DNA of 35,212 bases from Limnohabitans planktonicus II-D5. GTDB lineage: Bacteria; Pseudomonadota; Gammaproteobacteria; Burkholderiales; Burkholderiaceae_C. A program made the position numbers and the translations under genes. Shown here in pieces: positions 7,553 to 15,692 of the stretch (position 1 is its first letter; each line of letters opens with the position of its first letter). The notes under the pieces were generated by a model. It had not been told where the DNA came from, searched no databases, and worked only from the letters and a program-made list of their open reading frames with translations. The DNA lies in contig NZ_LFYT02000037.1 in NCBI RefSeq assembly GCF_001270065.2, positions 1-35,212 of the forward strand, in the 5' to 3' direction.

Positions 7553-8767
7553 TCAGCTCTGCAGCCACAAATCCAGTGGCATGCCCCCCGTGCCAATGAT
7601 CAGCGGCTGTGCCTGTGGAAACTGCTGCACAAATGCGCTCAGGCCCGACACATTGCCCACGTTGTGGCCACTTTTCACTTCCAGTGCGTGCAGCGTTTGG
7701 CCGTCGCGCAGCACGTAGTCCACTTCTTTTTGGCCGTTGTTCCAGTAGTGAATGACGGGATGGCGGCTGCTGTGGGTGAGGTGACGGGCCAACAATTCAG
7801 TGCCTACGGCGCTTTCTGCTAGCCGACCCCACACCTCAGGGCGTGTTTGCGCTGCTTGCAGTCCCACACCTTGCGCGACCCAGTGGCAGCCCATCAGGGC
7901 GTTGTTGAACACTTGCAGCTTGGGACTGGATGCGCGTTGGCGCACCACTTGGCCCATGTATTTGGGCAGGCCGCAGGCCATACCCGCGCCTTCGAGCAAG
8001 TCGAGGTAATGGGCGAGGGTGGTGGTGTTGCCCGCATCGTCGAGCTGGCCCAACATTTTTTGGTAGCTCAGGATCTGACCGCTGTACACGCAGGCAAGGT
8101 CAAACACGCGGCGCAACAGGGCAGGCTTTTGTACGGGGGCCATCAGCATCACGTCTTTGCTGATGGTGGTTTCGATCAGCGCGTCGCTCACGTAGGCGGC
8201 CCAGCGGGTTTCATCGTGCACCAAGGGGGCTGCGCCGGGGTAGCCACCATAAAAGATGAACTGCTCCAAGCTAAAGCCAAAGGCGTCGCGCATTTCGGCG
8301 TAGCGCCAGTGGCCCAATCGGGTGATCTCAAACCGCCCAGCCATACTTTCGCTCAAGCCCCGAGCGATCAACAACGGGGCCGACCCCAGGATGACCACGC
8401 GCACATCGCGGCCAGCGGCGGTGTCTTCGTCCCACAGGCGTTTGACTTCTTCCGTCCAGTTGGACACTTTTTGAATTTCGTCCAGAACCAAAACACAACG
8501 GCCTGCTTGCGCGGCCAGTGCACGGGCCACTTGCCATTGGGTGTTTAACCAAACTTTTCCTTGCAAACCGGGGCCATCGGCACTGGCGCTGTGTTGCGCC
8601 AATGGGGTGTTGCTTTCGGTTTTGGCATCACGCTGCAAGCGCTCCAGCGCTTGGCGTACCAGTGTTGTTTTGCCCACTTGGCGTGGGCCAGCCACAACTT
8701 GGAGAAAACGGCGGGGCTCTTTGAGCCTCGCCACCAATGGGGCCAAAGATTCGCGTTCGATGGTCAT
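7553..8767 (-). CDS. AAA ATPase with C-terminal DUF4143 domain
   Basis: A 404-residue protein with an AAA_14-type ATPase domain: Walker A GPRQVGKTT with Lys33 and Walker B VLVLDEIQK near residue 95. The C-terminal DUF4143 region ends in a nuclease-like EVDYVLRDG...ALEVKSG segment (about 347-366), which has the D...ExK spacing of PD-(D/E)XK folds. Such proteins are common, scattered by gene transfer, and mostly of unknown role; defence or toxin-like roles have been proposed but are not shown here. It reads towards lpdA as the only gene of its module, between lpdA and the first extra lpdA tail. A small overlapping start or partner is not seen. Its promoter region carries two CTCA-N6-TGAG sites. 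The domain call is firm and the function is not known. Confidence 0.88.
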   Translation of the reverse strand: MTIERESLAPLVARLKEPRRFLQVVAGPRQVGKTTLVRQALERLQRDAKTESNTPLAQHSASADGPGLQGKVWLNTQWQVARALAAQAGRCVLVLDEIQKVSNWTEEVKRLWDEDTAAGRDVRVVILGSAPLLIARGLSESMAGRFEITRLGHWRYAEMRDAFGFSLEQFIFYGGYPGAAPLVHDETRWAAYVSDALIETTISKDVMLMAPVQKPALLRRVFDLACVYSGQILSYQKMLGQLDDAGNTTTLAHYLDLLEGAGMACGLPKYMGQVVRQRASSPKLQVFNNALMGCHWVAQGVGLQAAQTRPEVWGRLAESAVGTELLARHLTHSSRHPVIHYWNNGQKEVDYVLRDGQTLHALEVKSGHNVGNVSGLSAFVQQFPQAQPLIIGTGGMPLDLWLQS

Positions 8768-8777
8768 TTTTTCTTTG

Positions 8778-8820
8778 CTCAGTTCGTTGAGTAATTTATC
8801 TCATTGTATTGAGTAAATTT
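8778..8820 (-). promoter_or_regulatory. Twin palindromic operator-like sites upstream of the DUF4143 gene
   Basis: CTCA-GTTCGT-TGAG (8778-8791) and CTCA-TTGTAT-TGAG (8800-8813) are spaced 22 bp start to start, about two helical turns. They are followed by AT-rich DNA, and the gene starts at 8767. The arrangement suits a dimeric repressor binding cooperatively. No separate regulator is encoded in this module. Confidence 0.5.
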
Positions 8821-8875
8821 AATTTCATCCATCCATCCATTCCTACCTGCCCGTCAATGCGCCTCTAGCTAACAA

Positions 8876-8963
8876 CCCACATCCCACGTTGAGCGAAAGC
8901 ATCGGCATGGCGGCGGAGGTGGCGCATGGTAGCTGCACGGACTTGCCGCCGCGCAAGAAATAA
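8876..8963 (+). pseudogene. Second copy of the lpdA 3' tail
   Basis: About 88 bp aligned without gaps to the end of lpdA, in frame to the stop (SIGMAAEVAHGSCTDLPP then RKK). By eye there are about ten differences over the last 79 bases, mostly silent or in the last codons, so it is a diverged orthologous tail and not a recent copy. The upstream gap 8768-8875 holds the ATPase promoter and a CATC microsatellite, and no gene. Confidence 0.9.
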
Positions 8964-8986
8964 TCGGCTTCAGCGCTGCACGAAGC

Positions 8987-9022
8987 AAAAGCCCCGGACT
9001 GGAAACTGTCCGGGGCTTTTTT
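8987..9022 (+). terminator. Terminator of the second lpdA tail
   Basis: The stem GCCCCGGAC (8991-8999) pairs with GTCCGGGGC (9008-9016), with an A-run before and a T-run after. Position and design match the lpdA operon terminator, so tail and terminator moved together. Confidence 0.9.
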
Positions 9023-9040
9023 GTGGCGGGCATGCTGACG

Positions 9041-9058
9041 AATGGCTAAAATGGCCAA
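9041..9058. promoter_or_regulatory. Direct-repeat operator candidate of the toxin-antitoxin pair
   Basis: Two adjacent 9-bp repeats, AATGGCTAA and AATGGCCAA, lie just before the ribosome site of the antitoxin gene. Phd-type antitoxins usually repress their own promoter through such short repeats. No clear -35 box was placed. Confidence 0.4.
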
Positions 9059-9076
9059 TCGATTCAGGAGTCCTGC

Positions 9077-9346
9077 ATGCGTGTCACCGCCACCGAAGCC
9101 AAGAACCGTTTTGGCAGCCTCTGCGCTCAGGCCAAGCGCGAGCCCGTGTTTGTGGAGAAAGCCGGTCAGCTCGACTCGGTCATTCTGTCCGCCGAGCAGT
9201 ACCAGGCGCTGCTGGCAGGGCACGACAAGGCCAGCCGGGCTTCGCGCAAACAGGCGTTTGAAGCCGAATTTGGCGACTGGATCGCTGCGCAGAACGCCCG
9301 GGTCGAAGCCCACGGCATTCCGGGCGCTGACCTTCGCCCCTGGTGA
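9077..9346 (+). CDS. Antitoxin with Phd/YefM-like N-terminus and CcdA-like C-terminus
   Basis: An 89-residue protein. Residues 1-45 (VTATEAKNRFGSLCAQAK, then a VEKAGQLDSVILSAEQYQAL stretch) are a Phd/YefM DNA-binding and dimerisation domain. The acidic C-terminus (about 60-89, FEAEFGDWIAAQNARVEAHG) resembles the toxin-wrapping tail of CcdA, which suits the CcdB-like toxin encoded 7 bp downstream. It should bind and silence that toxin and repress its own operon. AGGAG lies 7 bp before ATG 9077. The N-terminal call is firm; the CcdA-like tail is inferred from its pattern and partner. A mixed antitoxin of this kind suggests domain swapping between toxin-antitoxin families. Confidence 0.88.
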   Translation: MRVTATEAKNRFGSLCAQAKREPVFVEKAGQLDSVILSAEQYQALLAGHDKASRASRKQAFEAEFGDWIAAQNARVEAHGIPGADLRPW

Positions 9347-9353
9347 GCGGCCC

Positions 9354-9668
9354 ATGGCGCAGTACGACGTGTTTCCCAACCCAAGCCGCAGCGGGGCGGA
9401 GGGTATTCCGTATGTGGTGGTAATTCAGAGCGACTTGCTCGATGGCTTGGCCACTCGCTTGACGATGCCCCTCGCTCAGCCCGACACCATGGGCAAAGTG
9501 CCCAACGTGCTGTGCCCAACCATCCATGTGAACGGGCAGCGCCTTAACGCGCTGGCGCTCTACACCGCGCCACTGCCCGCCAAACTGCTTCGGAGCCCGG
9601 TGGACAACGTGGCCGCGCATGCCAGCGCACTGGCGGCGGCGATGGATGCGGTGCTGTCGGGCATCTGA
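9354..9668 (+). CDS. ccdB: CcdB-family toxin
   Basis: A 104-residue protein with the CcdB layout: it starts MAQYDVFPNPSRSG, then PYVVVIQSDLLDGLATRLTM, then CPTIHVNG, and ends AMDAVLSGI. CcdB poisons DNA gyrase. The final Gly-Ile that matters for gyrase contact in F-plasmid CcdB is kept, but the Trp before it is replaced by Ser, as I recall for many chromosomal forms. The start ATG 9354 lies 7 bp after the antitoxin stop, so the two are co-transcribed. The gene is intact. It sits at the left edge of the large restriction island, where it may help keep the island in the population (inference). Confidence 0.9.
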   Translation: MAQYDVFPNPSRSGAEGIPYVVVIQSDLLDGLATRLTMPLAQPDTMGKVPNVLCPTIHVNGQRLNALALYTAPLPAKLLRSPVDNVAAHASALAAAMDAVLSGI

Positions 9669-9760
9669 GGAATGGAGCGCTTGGCTGCTCAATGCCCCAT
9701 CTACCCCGTGTAATACTTGTGGGCTATCAGGTTGAAACCCCAGCCCCTCGTTCGTAAAAA

Positions 9761-12109
9761 ATGACCCAAGAAACCAACAACCTTGCCGCCGACCTGTGGA
9801 CGCTGGCCGACTTGCTGCGCGGCGACTTCAAACAGAGCCAATACGGCCGCGTCATCCTGCCTTTTGCCCTGCTGCGCCGTCTGGAATGTGTGTTGGAAAG
9901 CAGCAAATCTGCTGTTCTGGCCGAAGCCGCCAAGGTCGAGAAGATGGCCATTGCCGAAGAGGCCAAGGAAAAGCTGCTGCTGCGCGCTACCGGGGGCTTA
10001 AGCTTTTTCAACACCTCGCCCATGGACCTGAGCACCCTGGGCGAGTCGGGCATCAAGGCCAATCTGGAGCGCTACATCCAGTGCTTTTCCAAAGACGCCC
10101 GCGAGATTTTTGACCACTTCAAGTTCGCCGAGTTCATTGGCCTGCTGAATGACGCCAACCTGCTTTACAAGATGGTGCAAAAAGTCCGCACCATGAACTT
10201 GCACCCCAAGGCCGTTTCCAACTACGAGATGGGCCTGGTGTTTGAAGAGCTGATCCGCAAGTTTGCCGAAAGCTCCAACGAGACGGCGGGCGAACACTTC
10301 ACCCCGCGTGACATCGTGCGCCTCACCACCTCGCTGGTGTTCATGGAAGACGACGAAGCCCTCACCAAGCCCGGCATCATCCGCACCATTTATGACCCAA
10401 CAGCGGGGACGGGTGGCTTTCTGTCGGCGGGCATGGAATATGTGCACGAGCTGAACCCCCAAGCCGTCATGCGCGCCTTTGGTCAGGAGCTGAACCCCGA
10501 AAGCTACGCCATCTGCAAGGCCGACATGCTCATCAAAGGGCAGGATGTCAGCAATATCAAGCTCGGCAACACGCTCTCCAACGACCACCTCTACGCCAGC
10601 AAGTTCGACTACATGCTCTCCAACCCGCCGTTTGGCGTGGACTGGAAAAAGATCGAAGGCGACATTGCCGACGAACACACCCTCAAAGGCTTTGATGGCC
10701 GCTTTGGCCCCGGCCTGCCGCGAGTGTCCGACGGCTCATTGTTGTTTCTGCTGCACCTCATCAGCAAGATGCGCGATGTGAAGGACGGTGGTTCACAGGG
10801 CGGCTCACGTATAGGCATCATCCTCAATGGCTCGCCGCTGTTCACCGGCGGCGCAGGCTCGGGCGAATCCGAAATCCGCCGCCATATTCTGGAAAGCGAT
10901 CTGCTCGAAGCCATCGTCGCCCTGCCTACCGACATGTTCTACAACACGGGCATTGCCACCTATGTGTGGGTGCTCTCGAACAAAAAGCCCGCCGAGCGCA
11001 AAGGCAAGGTGCAGCTCATCAACGGCGTCAACCTCTGCGGCAAGATGCGCAAATCGCTGGGCAGCAAGCGCCATGTGATGGACGAGACCGACATCGCCAC
11101 CATCACCCGCTGCTTTGGCCAATTTGAGGTGGTACAAGCGCAGGCGCTCGACAAACCGGCTGAAGTCAAAAGCAACCGTGGCCGCCAAGCCACTAACTCC
11201 AAGCTCACCCCCAAGCCCGAAGCCGTCAAAACCTTCGCCAGCAAAATTTTCGCCAGCCATGAGTTCGGTTACCGCCGCATCACCATCGAGCGGCCACTGC
11301 GTTTGTCGTGGCAGTTCAGCCATGAGCGCATTGCCAACCTGCGCTTTGAGTCCGGCGCGATCGGCAGCGCCATGCAGTGGATCTACACCGAGTATGGTCA
11401 GGACCACTGGCAAGATGCGGCAGATTGCGAGCTCTACGGCCAGCTTGACGACTACGCCGTCGAAATCCGCGCTTACCTCAAAAGCCACTTTGCCGACCTC
11501 AAGGAAAAGCAGATCAAAGACCTGCTCGACGCCAGCACCTGGCTGGCACAAAAGGCCGTGCTGCTAAAAGCCCGCGCCCTGCAACGCGAAATCGGCAGTG
11601 CCCAGCACGACGACTTCAATGGCTATGACGAAGCCATCAAGGTCGCGAGCAAGCTGGCATGTATCACGCTCGACGCCAAAGAGAAAAAGCAGATCGCCGA
11701 TGCCGTGAGCTGGAAGAACCCCGCCGCCGAAAAGGTGATCAAGAAAACGCACAAAGGCAAAGCGAACCCCCTGTACGGCCTGTTCGAAGTGAACAAAGAA
11801 GTCATCGAATACCAAGCCGATGGCGAGCTGCGCGATTTTGAAAACGTGGCCCTAGACCCCAGCCGCACCGTGAGCGAAAGCGTCGAAGCCTACTTCATGG
11901 CCGAAGTGCAGCCGCATGTGCCCGATGCCTGGATAGACGCCAGCAAGTGCGATGCCAAAGATGGCGAGATCGGCATCGTTGGCTATGAAATTCCCTTCAA
12001 CCGCCACTTTTACCAGTACCAGCCGCCACGGCCGCTGGAAGAAATTGATGCCGATCTGGATGCCGTGAGCGCCGAGATCATGGCGCTGTTGCGCGAGGTG
12101 CATTCATGA
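9761..12109 (+). CDS. hsdM: Type I restriction-modification DNA methyltransferase subunit
   Basis: Methylates adenine at sites chosen by HsdS. The 782-residue protein starts with an HsdM N-terminal helical domain (DLWTLADLLRGDFKQSQYGR). It then has S-adenosylmethionine motif I DPTAGTGG from Asp212 and catalytic motif IV NPPF from Asn288. It is longer than the usual 500-550 residues, with about 350 extra C-terminal residues that I do not recognise. First gene of hsdM-DUF1016-hsdS-ATPase-hsdR; its stop overlaps the next start by 4 bp (ATGA). The ribosome site in front of ATG 9761 is weak. The gap 9669-9760 shows no gene. Confidence 0.93.
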   Translation: MTQETNNLAADLWTLADLLRGDFKQSQYGRVILPFALLRRLECVLESSKSAVLAEAAKVEKMAIAEEAKEKLLLRATGGLSFFNTSPMDLSTLGESGIKANLERYIQCFSKDAREIFDHFKFAEFIGLLNDANLLYKMVQKVRTMNLHPKAVSNYEMGLVFEELIRKFAESSNETAGEHFTPRDIVRLTTSLVFMEDDEALTKPGIIRTIYDPTAGTGGFLSAGMEYVHELNPQAVMRAFGQELNPESYAICKADMLIKGQDVSNIKLGNTLSNDHLYASKFDYMLSNPPFGVDWKKIEGDIADEHTLKGFDGRFGPGLPRVSDGSLLFLLHLISKMRDVKDGGSQGGSRIGIILNGSPLFTGGAGSGESEIRRHILESDLLEAIVALPTDMFYNTGIATYVWVLSNKKPAERKGKVQLINGVNLCGKMRKSLGSKRHVMDETDIATITRCFGQFEVVQAQALDKPAEVKSNRGRQATNSKLTPKPEAVKTFASKIFASHEFGYRRITIERPLRLSWQFSHERIANLRFESGAIGSAMQWIYTEYGQDHWQDAADCELYGQLDDYAVEIRAYLKSHFADLKEKQIKDLLDASTWLAQKAVLLKARALQREIGSAQHDDFNGYDEAIKVASKLACITLDAKEKKQIADAVSWKNPAAEKVIKKTHKGKANPLYGLFEVNKEVIEYQADGELRDFENVALDPSRTVSESVEAYFMAEVQPHVPDAWIDASKCDAKDGEIGIVGYEIPFNRHFYQYQPPRPLEEIDADLDAVSAEIMALLREVHS

Positions 12110-13116
12110 GCGATCTCATTACCCCCGACCATGACTTCATGGCTGTCGTTCAGCTCATTGAGGCGGCAAAGCAGCGTGCCAGCCGCGCCGTCAATACCGA
12201 GCTGATTGATTTGTACTGGGCCGTCGGCGAATACGTGAGCCAGAAACTCGGCACCGAGGCCTGGGGCAAAGGCACAGTCGAAGCGCTGGCCGACTTCATT
12301 CAGCGACGCCAGCCCGGTTTGCGTGGCTTTTCGGCCAAAAACATCTGGCGGATGCGGCAGTTTTACGAGACTTACCGCGACACGCCAATTCTCTCAACAC
12401 TGTTGAGAGAATTGGCTTGGTCGGCCCATCTCCACATACTGACCCGCTCCCAGTACCCCGAAGAACGGGCGTTCTATCTCCGCACAGCCGCTGAGCAACG
12501 CTGGTCGGTGCGGGAAGTCGCAAGGCAAATGGACAACCAACTCTTCGCTCGGACCATCACTGCGCCAGTCAAAATGGCCCAGGCCCTGAAAGAGACACGG
12601 CCGCAAGCCAACAACGCTTTCAAAGACAGCTACTACCTTGAGTTTTTGGGTCTGCCGCAAGAGCCCGCCGAGGCGGATCTGCAGCGCGCATTGCTGCAAC
12701 ATCTGGGCCGCTTCCTAACCGAACTGGGGCGTGACTTCTGCTTCGTAGGTTCAGAATTTCCCTTGCAAGTGGGAGGTCAGGACTTTGCCCTTGACCTGCT
12801 GTTCTTCCACCGTGGCCTCAACTGTCTGGTGGCCATCGAACTCAAAACCACCCGCTTTTCGCCCGAACACCTAGGCCAGCTCAACTTCTACCTCGAAGCG
12901 CTGGACCGCGACCACAAAAAGCCCCACGAAAACCCCACCATCGGCCTGCTGCTGTGCGCCAGCAAAGACGACGAAGTGGTGGAGTACGCCCTCAGCCGCA
13001 GCCTGTCCCCAGCCCTGGTCGCCCAATACCAAACCCAGTTGCCGGACAAGAAACTGCTACAGGCCAAACTGCATGAGTTCTATTTGGCTAACGTGGGCAA
13101 GGGGGAGGCGGAATGA
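12106..13116 (+). CDS. DUF1016 (YhcG-family) PD-(D/E)XK nuclease
   Basis: A 336-residue protein with the DUF1016 N-terminal domain (ELIDLYWAVGEYVSQKLGTE, GFSAKNIWRMRQFYETYR) and a C-terminal nuclease fold. The likely catalytic residues are Asp230 in DFALDLLFF and Glu245/Lys247 in AIELK. Genes of this family often lie inside type I restriction operons, and their exact role is unsettled; DNA cleavage or help with restriction is likely from the fold. It overlaps hsdM by 4 bp and hsdS by 4 bp, so translation is coupled. A perfect 15-bp inverted repeat with a one-base centre (12385-12415) lies within the coding sequence. Confidence 0.9.
   Translation: MSDLITPDHDFMAVVQLIEAAKQRASRAVNTELIDLYWAVGEYVSQKLGTEAWGKGTVEALADFIQRRQPGLRGFSAKNIWRMRQFYETYRDTPILSTLLRELAWSAHLHILTRSQYPEERAFYLRTAAEQRWSVREVARQMDNQLFARTITAPVKMAQALKETRPQANNAFKDSYYLEFLGLPQEPAEADLQRALLQHLGRFLTELGRDFCFVGSEFPLQVGGQDFALDLLFFHRGLNCLVAIELKTTRFSPEHLGQLNFYLEALDRDHKKPHENPTIGLLLCASKDDEVVEYALSRSLSPALVAQYQTQLPDKKLLQAKLHEFYLANVGKGEAE
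12385..12415. repeat. Perfect 31-bp palindrome inside the DUF1016 gene
   Basis: CCAATTCTCTCAACA, a central C, then its exact reverse complement TGTTGAGAGAATTGG. It encodes the PILSTLLRELAW region. In RNA it would form a very stable hairpin; in DNA it could be a protein site. No mismatch is present. Confidence 0.85.
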
Positions 13117-14459
13117 GTCGGTACAAGGCTTATCCAGCGTACAAGGATTCGGCAGTCAACTGGCTGAATAGTATTCCCACGCACTGGGGGCTTAATCGCT
13201 TTAAGAATATCTTCAAAATCCAAAAGAAAATTGCAGGCGCGCTTGGGTATGACGTTCTGTCCATCACCCAGCGTGGCGTAAAGATCAAAGATACTGAAAG
13301 CGGTGACGGGCAGCTTTCGATGGATTACTCAAAGTATCAGCTTGTGCGCAAGAACGATTTCGCAATGAACCACATGGATCTATTGACGGGCTACGTTGAT
13401 ATTTCAAAATTTGACGGTGTGACTAGCCCTGACTATCGGGTTTTTTCGCTTGCTGATGAAAATCAGCATCCAAGATATTTTTTGTACTTGCTACAACTTT
13501 GTTATATCGCGAAAATTTTCTACCCGTTGGGGCAAGGCGCAGCACAGATTGGTCGGTGGCGATTGCCAACCGAAGCATTTAGCGAGTTTGTTGCACCAAC
13601 TCCCGCCTATGCCGAGCAACAATCAATTGCTGCCTTTCTCGACCACGAAACAATGAAAATTGATGCCTTGATCGAGAAGCAGCAGCGGCTGATTGAGTTG
13701 CTCAAGGAAAAGCGCCAAGCCGTCATCAGCCATGCCGTCACCCAAGGCCTCAACCCCAACGCCCCGATGAAAGACTCCGGCGTGGAGTGGTTAGGCGAAG
13801 TGCCTGCGCATTGGTCTCTACCAAAAGTCAAATGGTTTTTCTGCACGGAAAGCGGCGGAACTCCAAATACAGCCAAACACGATGACTACTACCTAGATGG
13901 AACTATTCCATGGATTAGAACCACGGACCTGAATAATGACGAGCTTTATGAAACACCGATCAACATTACTAAGAAAGCCGTCGTCGATTCGGCTTGTGCA
14001 TTGCTGCCAGTAAATTCTGTTCTTGTAGCAATGTACGGTGGTGCGGGAAGCATAGGGAAGCATGCGTTGCTGAAGTTTGAATCAGCTATCAATCAGGCTG
14101 TGTGTGCAATTCTGCCGAATCCCAAAATTGGACCGGAATTCCTTCATCTGTATGTCGAGTTTTATCGTCCTTACTGGATGGTGGGTGCTGAAGGAACAAG
14201 AAAAGACCCGAACATTAATCAAGATGTTATCCGCGAGCTCATTGTTCCTTGCCCTCCATATGACGAACAGCGGAAGATCGTGGAGACGATTAAGGTAGGT
14301 TTATCGAAAATCGACTCGACCATCAAAAGATGTGAAACCAATATTGCATTAATCCAAGAACGCCGCACCGCCCTGATCTCCGCCGCCGTCACCGGCAAGA
14401 TCGACGTGCGCGATTGGCAAGCCGTCGCTGTTCAAGAGGGTGTCGGCGTCGAATCTTGA
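13113..14459 (+). CDS. hsdS: Type I restriction specificity subunit
   Basis: Chooses the two-part DNA target of the type I enzyme. The 448-residue protein has two half-units. Each starts with a similar short motif (SAVNWLNSIPTHWG near residue 14; SGVEWLGEVPAHW near 223), followed by a variable target domain and a long helix (IDALIEKQQRLIELLKEKRQ; then the helix near IDSTIKRCETNIALIQERR). The conserved helices are GC-rich, while both target domains (13200-13620 and 13820-14350) are clearly richer in A and T, as expected if target domains are swapped in from other genomes. The recognition sequence cannot be read from the protein. Confidence 0.94.
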   Translation: MSRYKAYPAYKDSAVNWLNSIPTHWGLNRFKNIFKIQKKIAGALGYDVLSITQRGVKIKDTESGDGQLSMDYSKYQLVRKNDFAMNHMDLLTGYVDISKFDGVTSPDYRVFSLADENQHPRYFLYLLQLCYIAKIFYPLGQGAAQIGRWRLPTEAFSEFVAPTPAYAEQQSIAAFLDHETMKIDALIEKQQRLIELLKEKRQAVISHAVTQGLNPNAPMKDSGVEWLGEVPAHWSLPKVKWFFCTESGGTPNTAKHDDYYLDGTIPWIRTTDLNNDELYETPINITKKAVVDSACALLPVNSVLVAMYGGAGSIGKHALLKFESAINQAVCAILPNPKIGPEFLHLYVEFYRPYWMVGAEGTRKDPNINQDVIRELIVPCPPYDEQRKIVETIKVGLSKIDSTIKRCETNIALIQERRTALISAAVTGKIDVRDWQAVAVQEGVGVES

Positions 14460-14462
14460 GCC

Positions 14463-14525
14463 AACTTATCCCAACTTATGTCGAAAACCATAAGTTATAC
14501 TTTTTTCCATAAGTTGCCATAAGTC
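14463..14525. promoter_or_regulatory. Five phased CATAAGTT repeats upstream of the AAA ATPase gene
   Basis: AACTTATC (14463), AACTTATG (14473), CATAAGTT (14489), CATAAGTT (14508) and CATAAGTC (14518). Two point left and three point right. The pairs 14463/14473 and 14508/14518 are exactly 10 bp apart, and 14473/14489 form an inverted repeat. The cluster fills the gap between hsdS and the ATPase gene and looks like a multi-site operator. Confidence 0.6.
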
Positions 14526-14535
14526 GAGGTCCAAG

Positions 14536-15678
14536 ATGCGTGCGATCAAGCCGTTTACCTTTCACCGCCCAACTCTGGCGGAGAGTTATTGCGAAAGCCT
14601 TGGGGGCCACGGCTTGGCGGACAGTCGCTCCGGCTTGTTCCTGGCAGCGCCAAGACGCACGGGGAAAAGCACTTTCCTGCGTGAAGACATGCTGCCCGCC
14701 ATGCAAAAGCGTGGCTGGACCACGATCTATGTGGACTTGTGGGCGGACAAATCCAAAGACCCGGCTTTGCTCATCACCAGCGCCGTCAAAGCAAAAAGCG
14801 GTACTTTTGCGGGTGTCATCGCCAAGATGGCCAAGTCGACCGGGCTGGAAAAAGTGAACGTGTTTGGCGCTCTGAGCCTCAACCTCGATTCCCTGGAACT
14901 GCCAACGGGACTGACGCTGGCGGATGCTCTGGAGGCGTTGGTTGAAGCTGGAAAGGCGCCAGTCGCCATCGTCATTGACGAAGCACAGCATGCGCTCTCT
15001 ACCCAGGCTGGCGTGGATGCCATGTTTGCCCTCAAGGCAGCACGCGATCACTTGAACCAAGGCAGTGGGCAGCAAGGCCTGTTTATTGTTTTAACGGGTT
15101 CCAACCGTGACAAGCTGGCCCACTTGGTGTTGAAGCGTACCCAGCCTTTTTTTGGCTCCCAGGTGACGCGTTTTCCCTTGCTGACCAAGGACTTTACCGA
15201 CGCTTATACGGACTTCGTGAACCCCTTGCTGGCCAATGACAACCAGTTCCGTCACGAGGATATGTTTGAGGCCTTCAAGTTGGTTGGACATCGCCCTGAG
15301 ATGCTGCGCAGCATCGTCGGCGAGATTGCCTTGGATGCAGGCGCGGACCACCTTGGCGAAGCGCTGAAGAATGGTGCGGAAGAAATCAAGGAAAGAATGT
15401 GGGGAGCGATGGAGAGCGAGTTTGCCGGTTTGCCCGACATTCAGCGGGCGGTGCTGGAGACGATCATCGATCAGGGCAAAAATTACGTTCCTTTCTCCGA
15501 GGCGTCTATGCGCGCTTATGCCAACTTGGTGCAGCAAGAAAAAGTATCGGTTCCATCGGTTCAGGCTGCGCTGGACACATTGCGTGAAAAGGGATTGGTC
15601 TGGCGGGCCGCCTATGGTGACTATGCACTTGAGGACGAAAGCATGGCCGGTTGGTACAAAACCAAGATGCAAGGCTAA
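14536..15678 (+). CDS. AAA-type ATPase with a C-terminal winged-helix-like region
   Basis: A 380-residue protein with Walker A APRRTGKST (Lys44) and Walker B VAIVIDEAQ (Asp148, Glu149), a sensor-like VLTGSNRDKL segment, and a helical C-terminus (about 290-375) ending in a winged-helix-like pattern (SVPSVQAALDTLREKGLVWR). It resembles stand-alone bacterial ATPases of the archaeal-ATPase/AAA_14 group. It lies between hsdS and hsdR, 14 bp before hsdR, but has its own upstream repeat cluster, so it may be controlled separately. It could be an accessory of the restriction system or a separate insertion. Function is not known; the ATPase call is firm. Confidence 0.85.
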   Translation: MRAIKPFTFHRPTLAESYCESLGGHGLADSRSGLFLAAPRRTGKSTFLREDMLPAMQKRGWTTIYVDLWADKSKDPALLITSAVKAKSGTFAGVIAKMAKSTGLEKVNVFGALSLNLDSLELPTGLTLADALEALVEAGKAPVAIVIDEAQHALSTQAGVDAMFALKAARDHLNQGSGQQGLFIVLTGSNRDKLAHLVLKRTQPFFGSQVTRFPLLTKDFTDAYTDFVNPLLANDNQFRHEDMFEAFKLVGHRPEMLRSIVGEIALDAGADHLGEALKNGAEEIKERMWGAMESEFAGLPDIQRAVLETIIDQGKNYVPFSEASMRAYANLVQQEKVSVPSVQAALDTLREKGLVWRAAYGDYALEDESMAGWYKTKMQG

Positions 15679-15692
15679 AGACAAGGATAAGC

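Noticed and set aside
8829..8841. CATC microsatellite upstream of the second lpdA tail as a phase-variable switch
   Set aside because: Only about three to four units in noncoding DNA, too few and not placed in a promoter of a downstream gene.
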